This document shows, piece after piece, positions 34,128 to 44,117 of a DNA stretch of 64,000 bases. Source of the DNA: a bacterium. GTDB taxonomy: Bacteria > Chloroflexota > Anaerolineae > Caldilineales > Caldilineaceae. The stretch spans positions 1 through 64,000 of the forward strand of contig WGMT01000031.1 of NCBI GenBank assembly GCA_016124945.1, in the 5' to 3' direction. Under the pieces are notes generated by a model. It saw nothing but the letters and a program-made list of their open reading frames with translations. It ran no database searches and was not told the DNA's origin. The position numbers and the translations under genes are program-made. Positions within the stretch are counted from its first letter, which is position 1, and the number at the start of each line of letters is the position of its first letter.

Positions 34128-34907
34128 CTACGCCACTTCAAACGGCAACTCGTACGGCAACCCCTCCGGCCACGTATCCTGCGGTTCGTAGCCGATGATG
34201 CGCCGCGCCGGTTCCAGGTCCATGCGCTCAACGCGCTTGGGGCAGCTGGTGGCGAAGAGGGTCACCGCTTCGCCGGGGCCGGGGTTGGGCGATTCCACAC
34301 AGAGTTGGTGGAAAAGCTGGGCGTCTCGGTGACTAAAGAAGGTATCCGGCCCCAGTGATCGGCTGTTGAGGCGTTCTGCTTCTTCGGCGTTGCGGGGCAG
34401 CCAACCGATGCGCACGTTGATCACCGACAGGTTGTGCACACGGGCATACATCGCGCCTGCTTCCTCGGCCCAGACTTTGGTCAAGGCGTAGTGATTCACC
34501 GGCGCGGGGCCTTCCTCGATGGTGACGGTGCGTTCCTCCCAACCGTGGCCGCTCACCGTCTGCATCGTACTCGCCAGGACGAGACGCTGCACGCCCAGGT
34601 CCTTGGCCGCTTCGCAGATGTAGTAGAGACCCACCACATTCGGCTGCAACAGCACATCGATAAAATCCGCCGGGTTGGGGTACGCGCCCAGGTGGATCAC
34701 CACATCTATGTCCTTCACCGCTTCGTAGACTTTGTCGCGGTCGTTCAAATCGCCCATCACATACTCGTGTGCCGTCGGGCTAGGACGCCGCGCAAAGCCG
34801 CGCACGAAGTGTCCGCGCGCCATTAAACGCTCACAAACCGGTTCCCCAATTGCGCCGGTTGAGCCGGTCACCAGCACACGTTTGGGATTGGTTGCTTGTT
34901 CCGTCAT
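34128..34907 (-). CDS. NAD-dependent epimerase/dehydratase family protein (extended SDR)
   Basis: 259 residues. The NAD motif VLVTGSTGAIGEPVCERL, the acidic GDLNDRDKV strand, the conserved VVIHLGAYPNPADF and catalytic Tyr-Lys in NHYALTKVWAEE are present, and the Ser/Thr is in LVLASTMQTV. The size and the HLGAYPNPADF segment resemble uronate dehydrogenase-like SDRs, which would suit a carbohydrate-degradation role with the GH127 gene on the same strand. Substrate assignment is inference only. Confidence 0.82.
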   Translation of the reverse strand: MTEQATNPKRVLVTGSTGAIGEPVCERLMARGHFVRGFARRPSPTAHEYVMGDLNDRDKVYEAVKDIDVVIHLGAYPNPADFIDVLLQPNVVGLYYICEAAKDLGVQRLVLASTMQTVSGHGWEERTVTIEEGPAPVNHYALTKVWAEEAGAMYARVHNLSVINVRIGWLPRNAEEAERLNSRSLGPDTFFSHRDAQLFHQLCVESPNPGPGEAVTLFATSCPKRVERMDLEPARRIIGYEPQDTWPEGLPYELPFEVA

Positions 34908-34979
34908 ATGTTTGTCTCTTTCTACTGGGATCGTTCGGGTGGTACGTGATCATTATTACATAGCGGGTTCGTTTGAGGA

Positions 34980-35160
34980 AGGACGACGGACGACTGACGA
35001 CGGACGACGTGTAGCATCGCTAGTTGCGTGTAGGGCCGTGCATTCGAACCACAATCTCGTCACTCGAATTTACCAATGGCACAACAAATAGGTCGACGAG
35101 ATCTGTCGTCCGTCGTCCGTCGTCCTCGTCCGTCGTCCGTCGTCCGTCGTCCGTCGTCCC
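34980..35160. repeat. GACGGAC heptamer inverted cassette
   Basis: Left: GACGACGGACGACTGACGACGG at 34980-35008. Right: about eight CCGTCGT-type units at 35104-35158. They flank a 95-bp core. The rest of the 339-bp gap (34908-35246) holds the padR promoter region. Confidence 0.85.
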
Positions 35161-35178
35161 TTCTCCACAAATTGCGTA

Positions 35179-35236
35179 TTGACAGCCCGCCAAAACCATC
35201 GTACACTCCCAATATTGTTAACTAATAACTGAGTTA
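35179..35236 (+). promoter_or_regulatory. padR promoter with candidate operator
   Basis: TTGACA at 35179-35184 and TACACT at 35202-35207 are 17 bases apart. Downstream of the expected start site is the palindrome TAACTGAGTTA (35226-35236), flanked by a direct repeat ACTAAT. PadR proteins usually bind such AT-rich dyads at their own promoters, so autoregulation is likely (inference). Confidence 0.65.
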
Positions 35237-35246
35237 CTAATTTTCT

Positions 35247-35864
35247 ATGAGCATCAAAAACGCACTGCTAGGACTCTTGGCGCAGCGTCCGCGCCATGGA
35301 TATGAACTGCACGCCGCCTTTGAAGCGATGGTGGGCGGCAAGCAGAATTGGGAAGTGAAACCGGCCCAGGTCTACTCGACGCTGAACCGGTTGGAACAGG
35401 GCGGCCTGATTGCGGAAGAGGCCGTCGCACAGGACAGCGGACCCGAAAAACTGATCTACGCCATCACAGCGCAGGGCGTCGACGAGTTGCAGGTTTGGCT
35501 GTCCACACCCGTGCCCACGTTGCATCAAAGAGACGAGTTCTTTTTGAAGCTGATGATCAGCCTTGCAGCCGGCGCGGCCGATCCCTACCGGGTAATCTAT
35601 ACCCAACGTACCAATCTCTATCGTGAACTACACGCCGCCACCGCCCAGCGCAATGCCGCCGATCCACACCGCGAGTTGGCCCACATCCTGCTCATGGACC
35701 AGACCATCATGCACCTCGAAGCCGATCTACGCTGGCTCGACATGGTGGAAGTCCGTCTGGATGAACTGCAACGCCAACCGATACCGGAACCGGAAGCGCG
35801 CCCGCGTGGGAGGCCGCGGGGCGGCGACGACGGACGACCGACGACGGACGACGGTGCTTCTTAG
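35247..35864 (+). CDS. PadR-family transcriptional regulator
   Basis: 205 residues. Residues 1-85 are the PadR winged helix (NALLGLLAQRPRHGYELHAAFE...VYSTLNRLEQGGLIAEE), followed by a helical dimerisation region of the Vir type. It sits directly before an FtsX/MacB-type ABC transporter, the usual target of such regulators. The last 25 residues (RGRPRGGDDGRPTTDDGAS) are encoded by GACGGAC heptamer repeats: the intergenic repeat has entered the gene and supplies its stop. Confidence 0.9.
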   Translation: MSIKNALLGLLAQRPRHGYELHAAFEAMVGGKQNWEVKPAQVYSTLNRLEQGGLIAEEAVAQDSGPEKLIYAITAQGVDELQVWLSTPVPTLHQRDEFFLKLMISLAAGAADPYRVIYTQRTNLYRELHAATAQRNAADPHRELAHILLMDQTIMHLEADLRWLDMVEVRLDELQRQPIPEPEARPRGRPRGGDDGRPTTDDGAS

Positions 35865-36060
35865 AGCACCCGATTACGCTTGAGTCTCAAGGGGGATGGA
35901 AGGCAACAAATGCATATCAAGAATCTTATGGTGGAATCTTGAATCTCAACGTTCGTCCATCGTCATTTGTCCTCTATCGAGCCACTTACTTGATCGAGAT
36001 CGCCTATTGGACGGAAAACCGTCGTTGGTCGTCCATCATCGGTCGTCCGTCGTCTCTCCA
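35790..36060. repeat. GACGGAC-type repeats at padR 3' end and before ABC gene
   Basis: The padR 3' end carries GGCGACGACGGACGACCGAC; the complement CGTCGTTGGTCGTCCATC and CGGTCGTCCGTCGTC lies at 36022-36055, just before the ribosome binding site of the ATPase gene. Between them is ATCAAGAATCTTATGG...GAATCTTGA, another short inverted pair. It would place a large hairpin between regulator and transporter messages. Confidence 0.7.
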
Positions 36061-36073
36061 AAGGAGAAACACT

Positions 36074-36820
36074 ATGTCCTTCATCTCGACCACCAACCTC
36101 ACCAAGACCTACGGCAAAGGCGACACCGCGGTGACCGCACTACGGGGGATCAATGTGCGCCTGGCCGAAGGCGAATTTGTTGCCGTGATGGGGCCGAGCG
36201 GCTGCGGCAAGTCGACGCTGTTGCACCTCATCGGCGGCTTGGATCGCCCCACGTCGGGCGATGTGACGCTGGCCGGGCAGTCGATTGCCGCGCTGGACGA
36301 TGACGCGGTGACGGCAGTGCGCCGACGGCAGATAGGCTTCATTTTCCAGTTCTACAACCTGTTGCCGGTGCTAAATGCCACCGAAAACGCGGCGCTACCG
36401 TTGATCCTGGACGGCATGAAGCCTGCCGAAGCGCGCGCTAAGGCCACGGAATGGCTCAAGCGCATGGGGTTGGCGGAGCGGCTGAATCACCGCCCCAATC
36501 AGCTTTCGGGCGGACAGCAGCAGCGTGTGGCGATTGCCCGTGCCCTGGTGACAGAACCGGCGTTGATCCTGGCCGACGAGCCGACGGGCAACCTCGATTC
36601 GGCGGCAGGCAATGAGATCGCGGCGCTGTTGAAACAAATCACGTCGGAATGGGGACGCACCGTACTCATGGTGACCCACGATCCGCGTATTGCCGCCTAC
36701 GCCGACCGCATCATCTTCCTCAAGGACGGCACCATCGTCGACGATACGCGCATCGCCGCAGGGGACGCTGCGAACGGCGCTTCGTCCGCGCCGGTGCCGG
36801 TGAAAGCAGGTGTGCGATGA
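36074..36820 (+). CDS. ABC transporter ATP-binding protein, LolD/MacB type
   Basis: 248 residues. Walker [20 protein letters not shown], the Q-loop in [11 protein letters not shown], signature [17 protein letters not shown], Walker [13 protein letters not shown] and switch His in LMVTHDPR. The [10 protein letters not shown] stretch is typical of the LolD/FtsE/MacB clade. ATG 36074 has AAGGAG 8 bases upstream. Its stop overlaps the permease ATG by 4 bases (ATGA). Together with the PadR gene upstream it forms a regulator-transporter unit. Confidence 0.93.
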   Translation: MSFISTTNLTKTYGKGDTAVTALRGINVRLAEGEFVAVMGPSGCGKSTLLHLIGGLDRPTSGDVTLAGQSIAALDDDAVTAVRRRQIGFIFQFYNLLPVLNATENAALPLILDGMKPAEARAKATEWLKRMGLAERLNHRPNQLSGGQQQRVAIARALVTEPALILADEPTGNLDSAAGNEIAALLKQITSEWGRTVLMVTHDPRIAAYADRIIFLKDGTIVDDTRIAAGDAANGASSAPVPVKAGVR

Positions 36821-39357
36821 ACATGCAACTGACGCTGGCCACCCGCTACCTGTGGGGGCGCAAACTGCGTACAACCTTGACCACACTGTCCATTGTCTTC
36901 GGCGTGATGATCATTTTCGGCATGAACGGCATGGTGCCTGCGATCCAGGCCGCGTTCGGCGAAAACATGAACATGTCGGCGCACAGTGTGGACCTGGTGC
37001 TTACCCACGAAACCGGTGGGACATTCCCTGCTGAACGGGCCGAGATCGTGGCGAGCACACCCGGCGTGGCCTCGATCACCCCAGTCTTAGAGCGGGGGAT
37101 GCTCTTGCCGGGCGATCTGGCTCTGTCCGTCAACAATGGGACGCTCGACCGGATCACAGTGAATGGCTGGGAGCCGTCCTCAGCGGCGCGGACACTTCCT
37201 TTCCAGGCTGAGGAAGGACGCTGGCTCACCGCGGAGGACGCTAATGCCGTGATGGTGCGCCGCAGTTTTGTCGAGTCTACGGGGCGGGGAGTGGGCGATG
37301 CGGTGGATTTGCCCACCGCCGCCGGTGTGCGCCGCTTTGAGATCGTGGGCATCTTGCCCTCGCGGCCGGTGCTGGGCGACGAGGAAATCTTCATGCCGCT
37401 GACCGCCGCCCAGGAGGTCTTCAACCTGCCCGGGCAGATCAACGCCATCGCCGGGCAGTTCGACGAAAGCGTGGATGGCGAGGCGGTGCGCGCCGCCATC
37501 CACGAACGGTTGGGGCCGGGCTTTCAGGCCGGTTCGGTGGAAGCGGGCGGCAGCGAATGGGAAACTGCCATGCAGATGGCCAATCTCGTCTTTACGCTCT
37601 TTGGCGTGCTGGCGTTGGCGATGGGCGGCTTCATCATGTTCAACACCTTCCGCACGGTGGTGGTGGAGCGAAAACACGACATCGGCATGTTGCGGGCGGT
37701 GGGCGCGTCGCGGCGCACGGTGCTCAACCTGATCCTGGTGGAAGGGCTGATCCAGGGGATCATAGGCACGGCGTTGGGGATGCTCATCGGCTTTCTGCTG
37801 ATTCGGGCGCTGCTGCCGCTGCTTAACCCAACATGGGAACAGTTCTTCGGTGCGCCGCTAGGACAGCCCCAATTCGGGCTGTGGACGTGGGTGCTCTCGA
37901 TTGTCCTCGGCGTGGGGGTGCCGCTGTTGAGTGGATATGTCCCCGCGCGGGCGGCGGCGCGGGTGTCGCCGCTGGAAGCGCTGCGCCCGTCGCAGTTGGA
38001 CGGCGAAGAGGGCTTTTCGCGCCGCCGTCTGCTCATCGGTGGAGGCATGATCGGGATCGCACTGTTGGGGCTGTTGACGGGCAACCTGGCCGTCGTCTCG
38101 GTGGGGGTGCTGCTCTTCCTGGGTGGGATCGTGGTGATCAGCCCGATCCTGGTGCGGCCGGTGTCGGAACTCTTCAGCCGCTTGCTGGCGTTTGCCTTTG
38201 CCCGTGAAGGATCGCTGGCGCAGGGCAATCTGCAACGGCAGCCGGGGCGCGCCGCCATCACGGCGTCGACGATTGCCATCAGCCTGGCCATCCTGGTGGC
38301 GTTGGGTGGGCTGACCACCACACTCACCGACGGCATGATGCGCTATCTCGACGAGTCTATGCGCGCCGATTACATGCTGCTGCCCGAAGCCCTGGTGCTT
38401 GGGACCGGCGCCAACGTGGGTGCGGGTCCTGAGTTGGCGGCGCAGGTGGCGGACGTCCCGGGTATCGCGGCGTTGACCACAGTGCGCCAGAGCGAAACGC
38501 AGATCGACGGCCTGACCACGCAGGTAATCGGCGTCGACCCGCAGAGCTATCCTGCGCTGGCGGGGCTGCTCTTTTCGGCGGGCGACCCCGACGCAGCTTA
38601 CGCCGCCCTCGCCCAAGGACGCTTCGCCATTGTCAACGGTATGTTGTCCACGCAAGGACGCGTGGCCGTAGGCGACGAGGTGACGCTGTCCACAGCGGGC
38701 GGGCCACAGACGTACACGGTGATGGCCGTGGGCCTCGACTACCTCAACTCGAAGGTGCCGTCGATCTACGTCTCTCAGGTCAACCTGGCGGCGGATTTCG
38801 GCCAGACGAGCGATATCCTGCTCATGGCCAACCGCACACTCAACGCCGACGCAGCGCAGGTGGAAGATGCGCTGGGCGATCTGCTGATGAACTATCCTGC
38901 CTTTTCGCTCTTCTCGTACGACCGCTGGCGGGCGGCGCAGTTGGACGGCAACAACACGCGCAGTTATGCGCTTTACATGCTGATGGTGCTGCTGGCAGTG
39001 CCGTCGTTGCTGGCGCTGGCGAACACGTTGGGCATCAACGTCCTCGAGCGGACGCGTGAGATCGGCGTGCTGCGCGCCATCGGCGGCACACGGCGACAGG
39101 TGCAGCGCATGATCATCGCCGAAAGTCTGCTGCTCTCGGCCATGGGCATCGGTTTCGGCGTCCTCGCCGGGATCTGGCTGGGCTACGTCATCATAGGCGT
39201 GATGAACGTGAGCGGCTTCATCATGCCCTACTACTTCCCGTATCTGGGCGTGGTGATCACTGTGGCGGTGGGGCTGATCTTCGGCGTCCTCGCGGCGCTG
39301 TTGCCGGCAAGGCACGCCGCAGGGCTGAACATTGTGGGGGCGCTGAAGTGGGAGTGA
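36817..39357 (+). CDS. FtsX-family ABC permease with two FtsX cores
   Basis: 846 residues from ATG 36817 ([20 protein letters not shown]), coupled to the ATPase gene. N-terminal TM1 is followed by a MacB-like periplasmic domain (about 45-250), an FtsX core of three helices (TLFGVLALAMGGFIMFNTFR to GVPLLSGYVPARAAARVSPLEALR), two further helices, a second periplasmic domain (about 500-690) and a second FtsX core (VLLAVPSLLALANTLGINVL to FGVLAALLPARHAAGL). Such duplicated permeases work as mechanotransmission machines for lipids, peptides or antimicrobial resistance; the substrate is unknown. Confidence 0.9.
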   Translation: MNMQLTLATRYLWGRKLRTTLTTLSIVFGVMIIFGMNGMVPAIQAAFGENMNMSAHSVDLVLTHETGGTFPAERAEIVASTPGVASITPVLERGMLLPGDLALSVNNGTLDRITVNGWEPSSAARTLPFQAEEGRWLTAEDANAVMVRRSFVESTGRGVGDAVDLPTAAGVRRFEIVGILPSRPVLGDEEIFMPLTAAQEVFNLPGQINAIAGQFDESVDGEAVRAAIHERLGPGFQAGSVEAGGSEWETAMQMANLVFTLFGVLALAMGGFIMFNTFRTVVVERKHDIGMLRAVGASRRTVLNLILVEGLIQGIIGTALGMLIGFLLIRALLPLLNPTWEQFFGAPLGQPQFGLWTWVLSIVLGVGVPLLSGYVPARAAARVSPLEALRPSQLDGEEGFSRRRLLIGGGMIGIALLGLLTGNLAVVSVGVLLFLGGIVVISPILVRPVSELFSRLLAFAFAREGSLAQGNLQRQPGRAAITASTIAISLAILVALGGLTTTLTDGMMRYLDESMRADYMLLPEALVLGTGANVGAGPELAAQVADVPGIAALTTVRQSETQIDGLTTQVIGVDPQSYPALAGLLFSAGDPDAAYAALAQGRFAIVNGMLSTQGRVAVGDEVTLSTAGGPQTYTVMAVGLDYLNSKVPSIYVSQVNLAADFGQTSDILLMANRTLNADAAQVEDALGDLLMNYPAFSLFSYDRWRAAQLDGNNTRSYALYMLMVLLAVPSLLALANTLGINVLERTREIGVLRAIGGTRRQVQRMIIAESLLLSAMGIGFGVLAGIWLGYVIIGVMNVSGFIMPYYFPYLGVVITVAVGLIFGVLAALLPARHAAGLNIVGALKWE

Positions 39358-39390
39358 GGGAGATTTTCGATTGACGATTTTCGATTGCAG

Positions 39391-39428
39391 AGAGGCGGAC
39401 CCGTCGGGACGAGTCGGCCTCTTTGTTT
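39391..39428 (+). terminator. Terminator of the ABC transporter operon
   Basis: AGAGGCGGAC and GTCGGCCTCT (39391-39400, 39413-39422) form the stem with one mismatch, with a small inner hairpin (CCCGTCGGG), followed by TTGTTT on the plus strand. Confidence 0.55.
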
Positions 39429-39452
39429 ACCATGTTTCGACGAGTAGATTGT

Positions 39453-39677
39453 CTACTTCACATTGAGATCTACCTGCTCGCATCCGGCTTCGATAATGGC
39501 TTCTAACATATCCGCATAATCAAGATCGATTGTTCCAGCCATTTCCAACATCAGCTTTGGTGATTTTTCACTGTGGCGATGTCTAACGGCCAATCCATGA
39601 AAAAACGCTAGTACTTCTTGCTGTTCTTGATTTGGCAGTTCCTCAAGTGTTTTGACGACTTCTTCAATCAATGTCAA
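39453..39677 (-). CDS. Small protein, DUF2281/antitoxin-like
   Basis: 74 residues, acidic and helical: TLIEEVVKTLEELPNQEQQEVLAFFHGLA resembles the N-terminal helix-turn region of DUF2281/VapB-associated small proteins that position a short helix for DNA or toxin binding. It starts at TTG 39677 with AAAGGA 7 bases upstream, 21 bases after the DarT-like stop, so it belongs to the same minus-strand operon. Its base composition is lower in GC than the surroundings, like its two upstream partners. Function inferred from context only. Confidence 0.55.
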   Translation of the reverse strand: MTLIEEVVKTLEELPNQEQQEVLAFFHGLAVRHRHSEKSPKLMLEMAGTIDLDYADMLEAIIEAGCEQVDLNVK

Positions 39678-39698
39678 CGCAGTATCCTTTGACGCTTA

Positions 39699-40709
39699 CT
39701 AGAAAGGAATCGTAGAGAAGTCAAAGAATGAACCGGCATAGGCAATGTGCGGATCGAGTCTCAGTATGATGTCATACGATTCAAGTGAGCGGTGAAGCGT
39801 GAGAGAGTAAATGTAATTCATTGCGGCCAGATCAACGGTGGCATGGTATGGATAAGATACGCCGTTGGTCAAGAGATCGAGTTGTACATTGAAAGGACCG
39901 GGCGATTCAGTATCAGGGGAAAAGTAAAACTGCATGGAATCGGTAAACAATCGAACTTTTTCTACAAATGTGTGCTTTCGTTCAAAAATGTCTACTCGTT
40001 TAGTTGCGGTAATTTGTTTTGCATACTGCTCGCGAAGCCTTCCTGGCAAGAGATGTAAAAGTGTTTCCTTTTCTGCTTCAGATCGACAGACTATGTAACG
40101 CAGCGAAGACAAGTCGATTTGCTGTGGCACGATGACTTCAGCACAACGTCTAAAAACGATATCTTGTTCATCTGCTTTCTTCCGATCAATTTTGCCATTG
40201 TGATAGATTTTCTTCCAAGGCAAGCTTTTTAGTTCGTCCGCTGATGAAAATCGCAGGGCCTTGGGGTTTGCCAGATTACCGTCAGAGAACTCACAACCAG
40301 CCCGTGTCAATACCTCGCTAGAATCGAATAGGAAAAAGATAGGCACTGGGCAATGGGCATCTCGATATGAAGAAGTTTGGAAAGACGTTTGAGAGCGAAT
40401 TCCCTCAGCCCAGTACTGTGTCGGTGTTTTTGGTCTGAAGTAAAACCGCACGTAATTCTTGATAGTTTCATCTGTATGGGCCAGTACTTTATCGCTACCG
40501 CTACTGGTAACTAATTTGCCCGTTCGATCTGAAAGATTTCGACTGTAAATGTATTCATCTTGAAGAATGCTGACAGCATTGGGCAAGTCCGTGTAATGGA
40601 AGATAAATCTAGGCCAATAGTATCGCTCTTTATCTCTGATCCATTCCTGCTGTGCCAATTCCTGAAGAAATCGACGGATGTTATCTGCATCGGGTTTCTT
40701 CGCTGTCAT
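39699..40709 (-). CDS. DarT-like ADP-ribosyltransferase toxin (DUF4433), long form
   Basis: 336 residues from ATG 40709 (MTAKKPDADNIRRFLQ), 7 bases after the upstream stop with TGAGG as ribosome site. The first 220 residues carry the DarT pattern: FIFHYTDLPNAVSIL (His38) at the NAD site, a conserved Arg in IYSRNLSDR, YVRFYFRPKTPTQY, and RCAEVIVPQQID with the probable catalytic Glu191. DarT enzymes attach ADP-ribose to thymidine in single-stranded DNA. The C-terminal 115 residues are additional to the compact DarT (about 210 residues) and not recognised. The cognate macrodomain antitoxin precedes it. Confidence 0.72.
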   Translation of the reverse strand: MTAKKPDADNIRRFLQELAQQEWIRDKERYYWPRFIFHYTDLPNAVSILQDEYIYSRNLSDRTGKLVTSSGSDKVLAHTDETIKNYVRFYFRPKTPTQYWAEGIRSQTSFQTSSYRDAHCPVPIFFLFDSSEVLTRAGCEFSDGNLANPKALRFSSADELKSLPWKKIYHNGKIDRKKADEQDIVFRRCAEVIVPQQIDLSSLRYIVCRSEAEKETLLHLLPGRLREQYAKQITATKRVDIFERKHTFVEKVRLFTDSMQFYFSPDTESPGPFNVQLDLLTNGVSYPYHATVDLAAMNYIYSLTLHRSLESYDIILRLDPHIAYAGSFFDFSTIPF

Positions 40710-40716
40710 GCTTGCC

Positions 40717-41634
40717 TCAGAAGTCAAACAATGAGGGTTGGACGTTTGATTCTTGCCGTGTGAACGCAGTTGGCAACACTTGGAGACCAATGCTCGGTTG
40801 CCTTCCGAACATGTCAAACCGCTCTGAGGTGCGAACCAGTTTCACATAGGGAAGCTCGGCAAAAATCGCGATCAGATAGGACATGTGATGAATCCCCGTC
40901 GCAATTTGCCGCATCGAAAACCCATAACCGCGTAATTGTTGCCAGAAGGACATGAGTTCGTCGCGTGAGAATGTGCAGAGAGATCGTCCAGATGACTCAA
41001 CGATGATCTCTTCTCCATCTTGCGAAAGATAGGCTTGAAACTCGCTATCTTTTGCCGCGGTCGAAAAGTGGCTTTTTCGATTGAGCAGGGCAGAAAGATC
41101 ATCCCAGACTTCCGAAAAGGGCAGGCTCGCTGGTTCAGAACGAAGCCAAGATTTCATTGTGTCTTGGCTCAAGTGTTCAGGCACAAAGGGATCGTTCCGA
41201 TCCGGGTAGATGAATACATCGATAGGCAAATTACCCAAATAGCGATGCATCAGCGGCTGGACCTGAGACTCAAAATCTAACTGGCCGTTGCCACAGCCCA
41301 ACGGCGGAAAAGCGATACTGTGAATACCCATCTTGTCGTAGGTTTGTACGAACTTCTCTAAACCGGCAACAATGTACTCGATCTTCGATGGGTGACGCCA
41401 ATGACGCTTCGTTGGGAAATTCAACACCCATTTGTTCGGACTTTTATACAGCCATAACTTCCCAATATCTATCTGTTTCTGTTCACAAAGATCGCGATAC
41501 ACTTCAAACATCTCAGGAAAGAGCTGTTTGAACTGCAACGCGACACCTTTCCCCATCACCCCGACGGTGTTAACAGTATTTAGCAATACTTGAGCAGGCG
41601 ACTCAAACAAGTCGCCCTGGACATATAAAATCAT
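40717..41634 (-). CDS. DarG-like macrodomain antitoxin
   Basis: 305 residues from ATG 41634 (MILYVQGDLFESPAQV). The macrodomain, about residues 1-150, has NTVNTVGVMGKGVALQFKQ, NFPTKRHWRHPSKIEYI and IAFPPLGCGNGQLDF, the exact style of DarG macrodomains that remove ADP-ribose from DNA. The C-terminal half (FSRDELMSFWQQLRGYGFSM, IAIFAELPYVKLVRTSERFD) would be the toxin-neutralising part. The antitoxin comes first here, whereas darT precedes darG in the canonical order. Low GC relative to neighbours suggests horizontal acquisition. Confidence 0.78.
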   Translation of the reverse strand: MILYVQGDLFESPAQVLLNTVNTVGVMGKGVALQFKQLFPEMFEVYRDLCEQKQIDIGKLWLYKSPNKWVLNFPTKRHWRHPSKIEYIVAGLEKFVQTYDKMGIHSIAFPPLGCGNGQLDFESQVQPLMHRYLGNLPIDVFIYPDRNDPFVPEHLSQDTMKSWLRSEPASLPFSEVWDDLSALLNRKSHFSTAAKDSEFQAYLSQDGEEIIVESSGRSLCTFSRDELMSFWQQLRGYGFSMRQIATGIHHMSYLIAIFAELPYVKLVRTSERFDMFGRQPSIGLQVLPTAFTRQESNVQPSLFDF

Positions 41635-41662
41635 GATTGCACCATCATGTGGCAGAACAAAA

Positions 41663-41714
41663 AGAACGTACGTTCTAGAATCTACATTGTAACACGGAGC
41701 AAGCAATCTGTCAC
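41663..41714 (-). promoter_or_regulatory. Promoter and palindromic operator of the DarG/DarT-like operon
   Basis: On the minus strand GTGACA (41714-41709) and TACAAT (41691-41686) are 17 bases apart. The perfect 14-bp palindrome AGAACGTACGTTCT at 41663-41676 covers about +3 to +16, an ideal position for repression. Toxin-antitoxin operons are usually autoregulated at such a site. Confidence 0.65.
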
Positions 41715-41722
41715 CACAAAAA

Positions 41723-43747
<2,025 letters not shown>

Positions 43748-43889
43748 AATACGTTTCCAAATGCCAATGAGCCGTAGGAAGAGCAACGACGCAGACCACA
43801 AAGCATGTTTTATCAGCATGCAGCGTACTTGCGGACGGCGCTTCTGTCAAGAAAATGGCTGTCGCCGGGTGTAGTTCAAGTTGGGGGCA

Positions 43890-43959
43890 GACAGTGCCAA
43901 GCACGGGCCGCCGGATCGCCCGCTAGCGCCTCTGCGTTTGGCCCGTGCCTGGCACTGTC
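43890..43959. repeat. 70-bp palindromic element, copy 2
   Basis: Begins GACAGTGCCAAGCACGGGCC and ends GGCCCGTGCCTGGCACTGTC, with the conserved 30-base core CGCCGGATCGCCCGCTAGCG onward. Same orientation as copy 1. It lies in the 370-bp gap between divergent ABC-F and lacI genes, upstream of the lacI promoter. The weak outer arms (TTCAAGTTGG / CTCAACTCAA) are imperfect. Confidence 0.88.
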
Positions 43960-44026
43960 GCCACGCACGCTCAACTCAAATCATGGCCTCGCTCTATTTA
44001 TATATCCTTTACTCTGCTTTTTGGCC

Positions 44027-44087
44027 TTGACAGCATGTTGAATTCACTGTATAGTGTAGGCGAACGTTCGCCCGAACGTTCGCCTAC
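44027..44087 (+). promoter_or_regulatory. lacI-type promoter with a double operator
   Basis: TTGACA at 44027-44032 and TATAGT at 44050-44055, spacer 17. The palindrome starts at the next base: 44056-44087, 15-bp arms around CC. It contains two complete CGAACGTTCG sites, 44061-44070 and 44073-44082. LacI-family repressors bind such sequences with a central CG; two adjacent sites abutting the -10 box indicate strong repression, probably by the gene that follows. Confidence 0.85.
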
Positions 44088-44117
44088 CCCACAAAGCAAC
44101 AGAAATACAAAAGAACC

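Noticed and set aside
37858..39315. 485-codon minus-strand frame opposite the FtsX permease
   Set aside because: Antisense to a clear permease, with His/Gln/Arg-rich composition and no motif.
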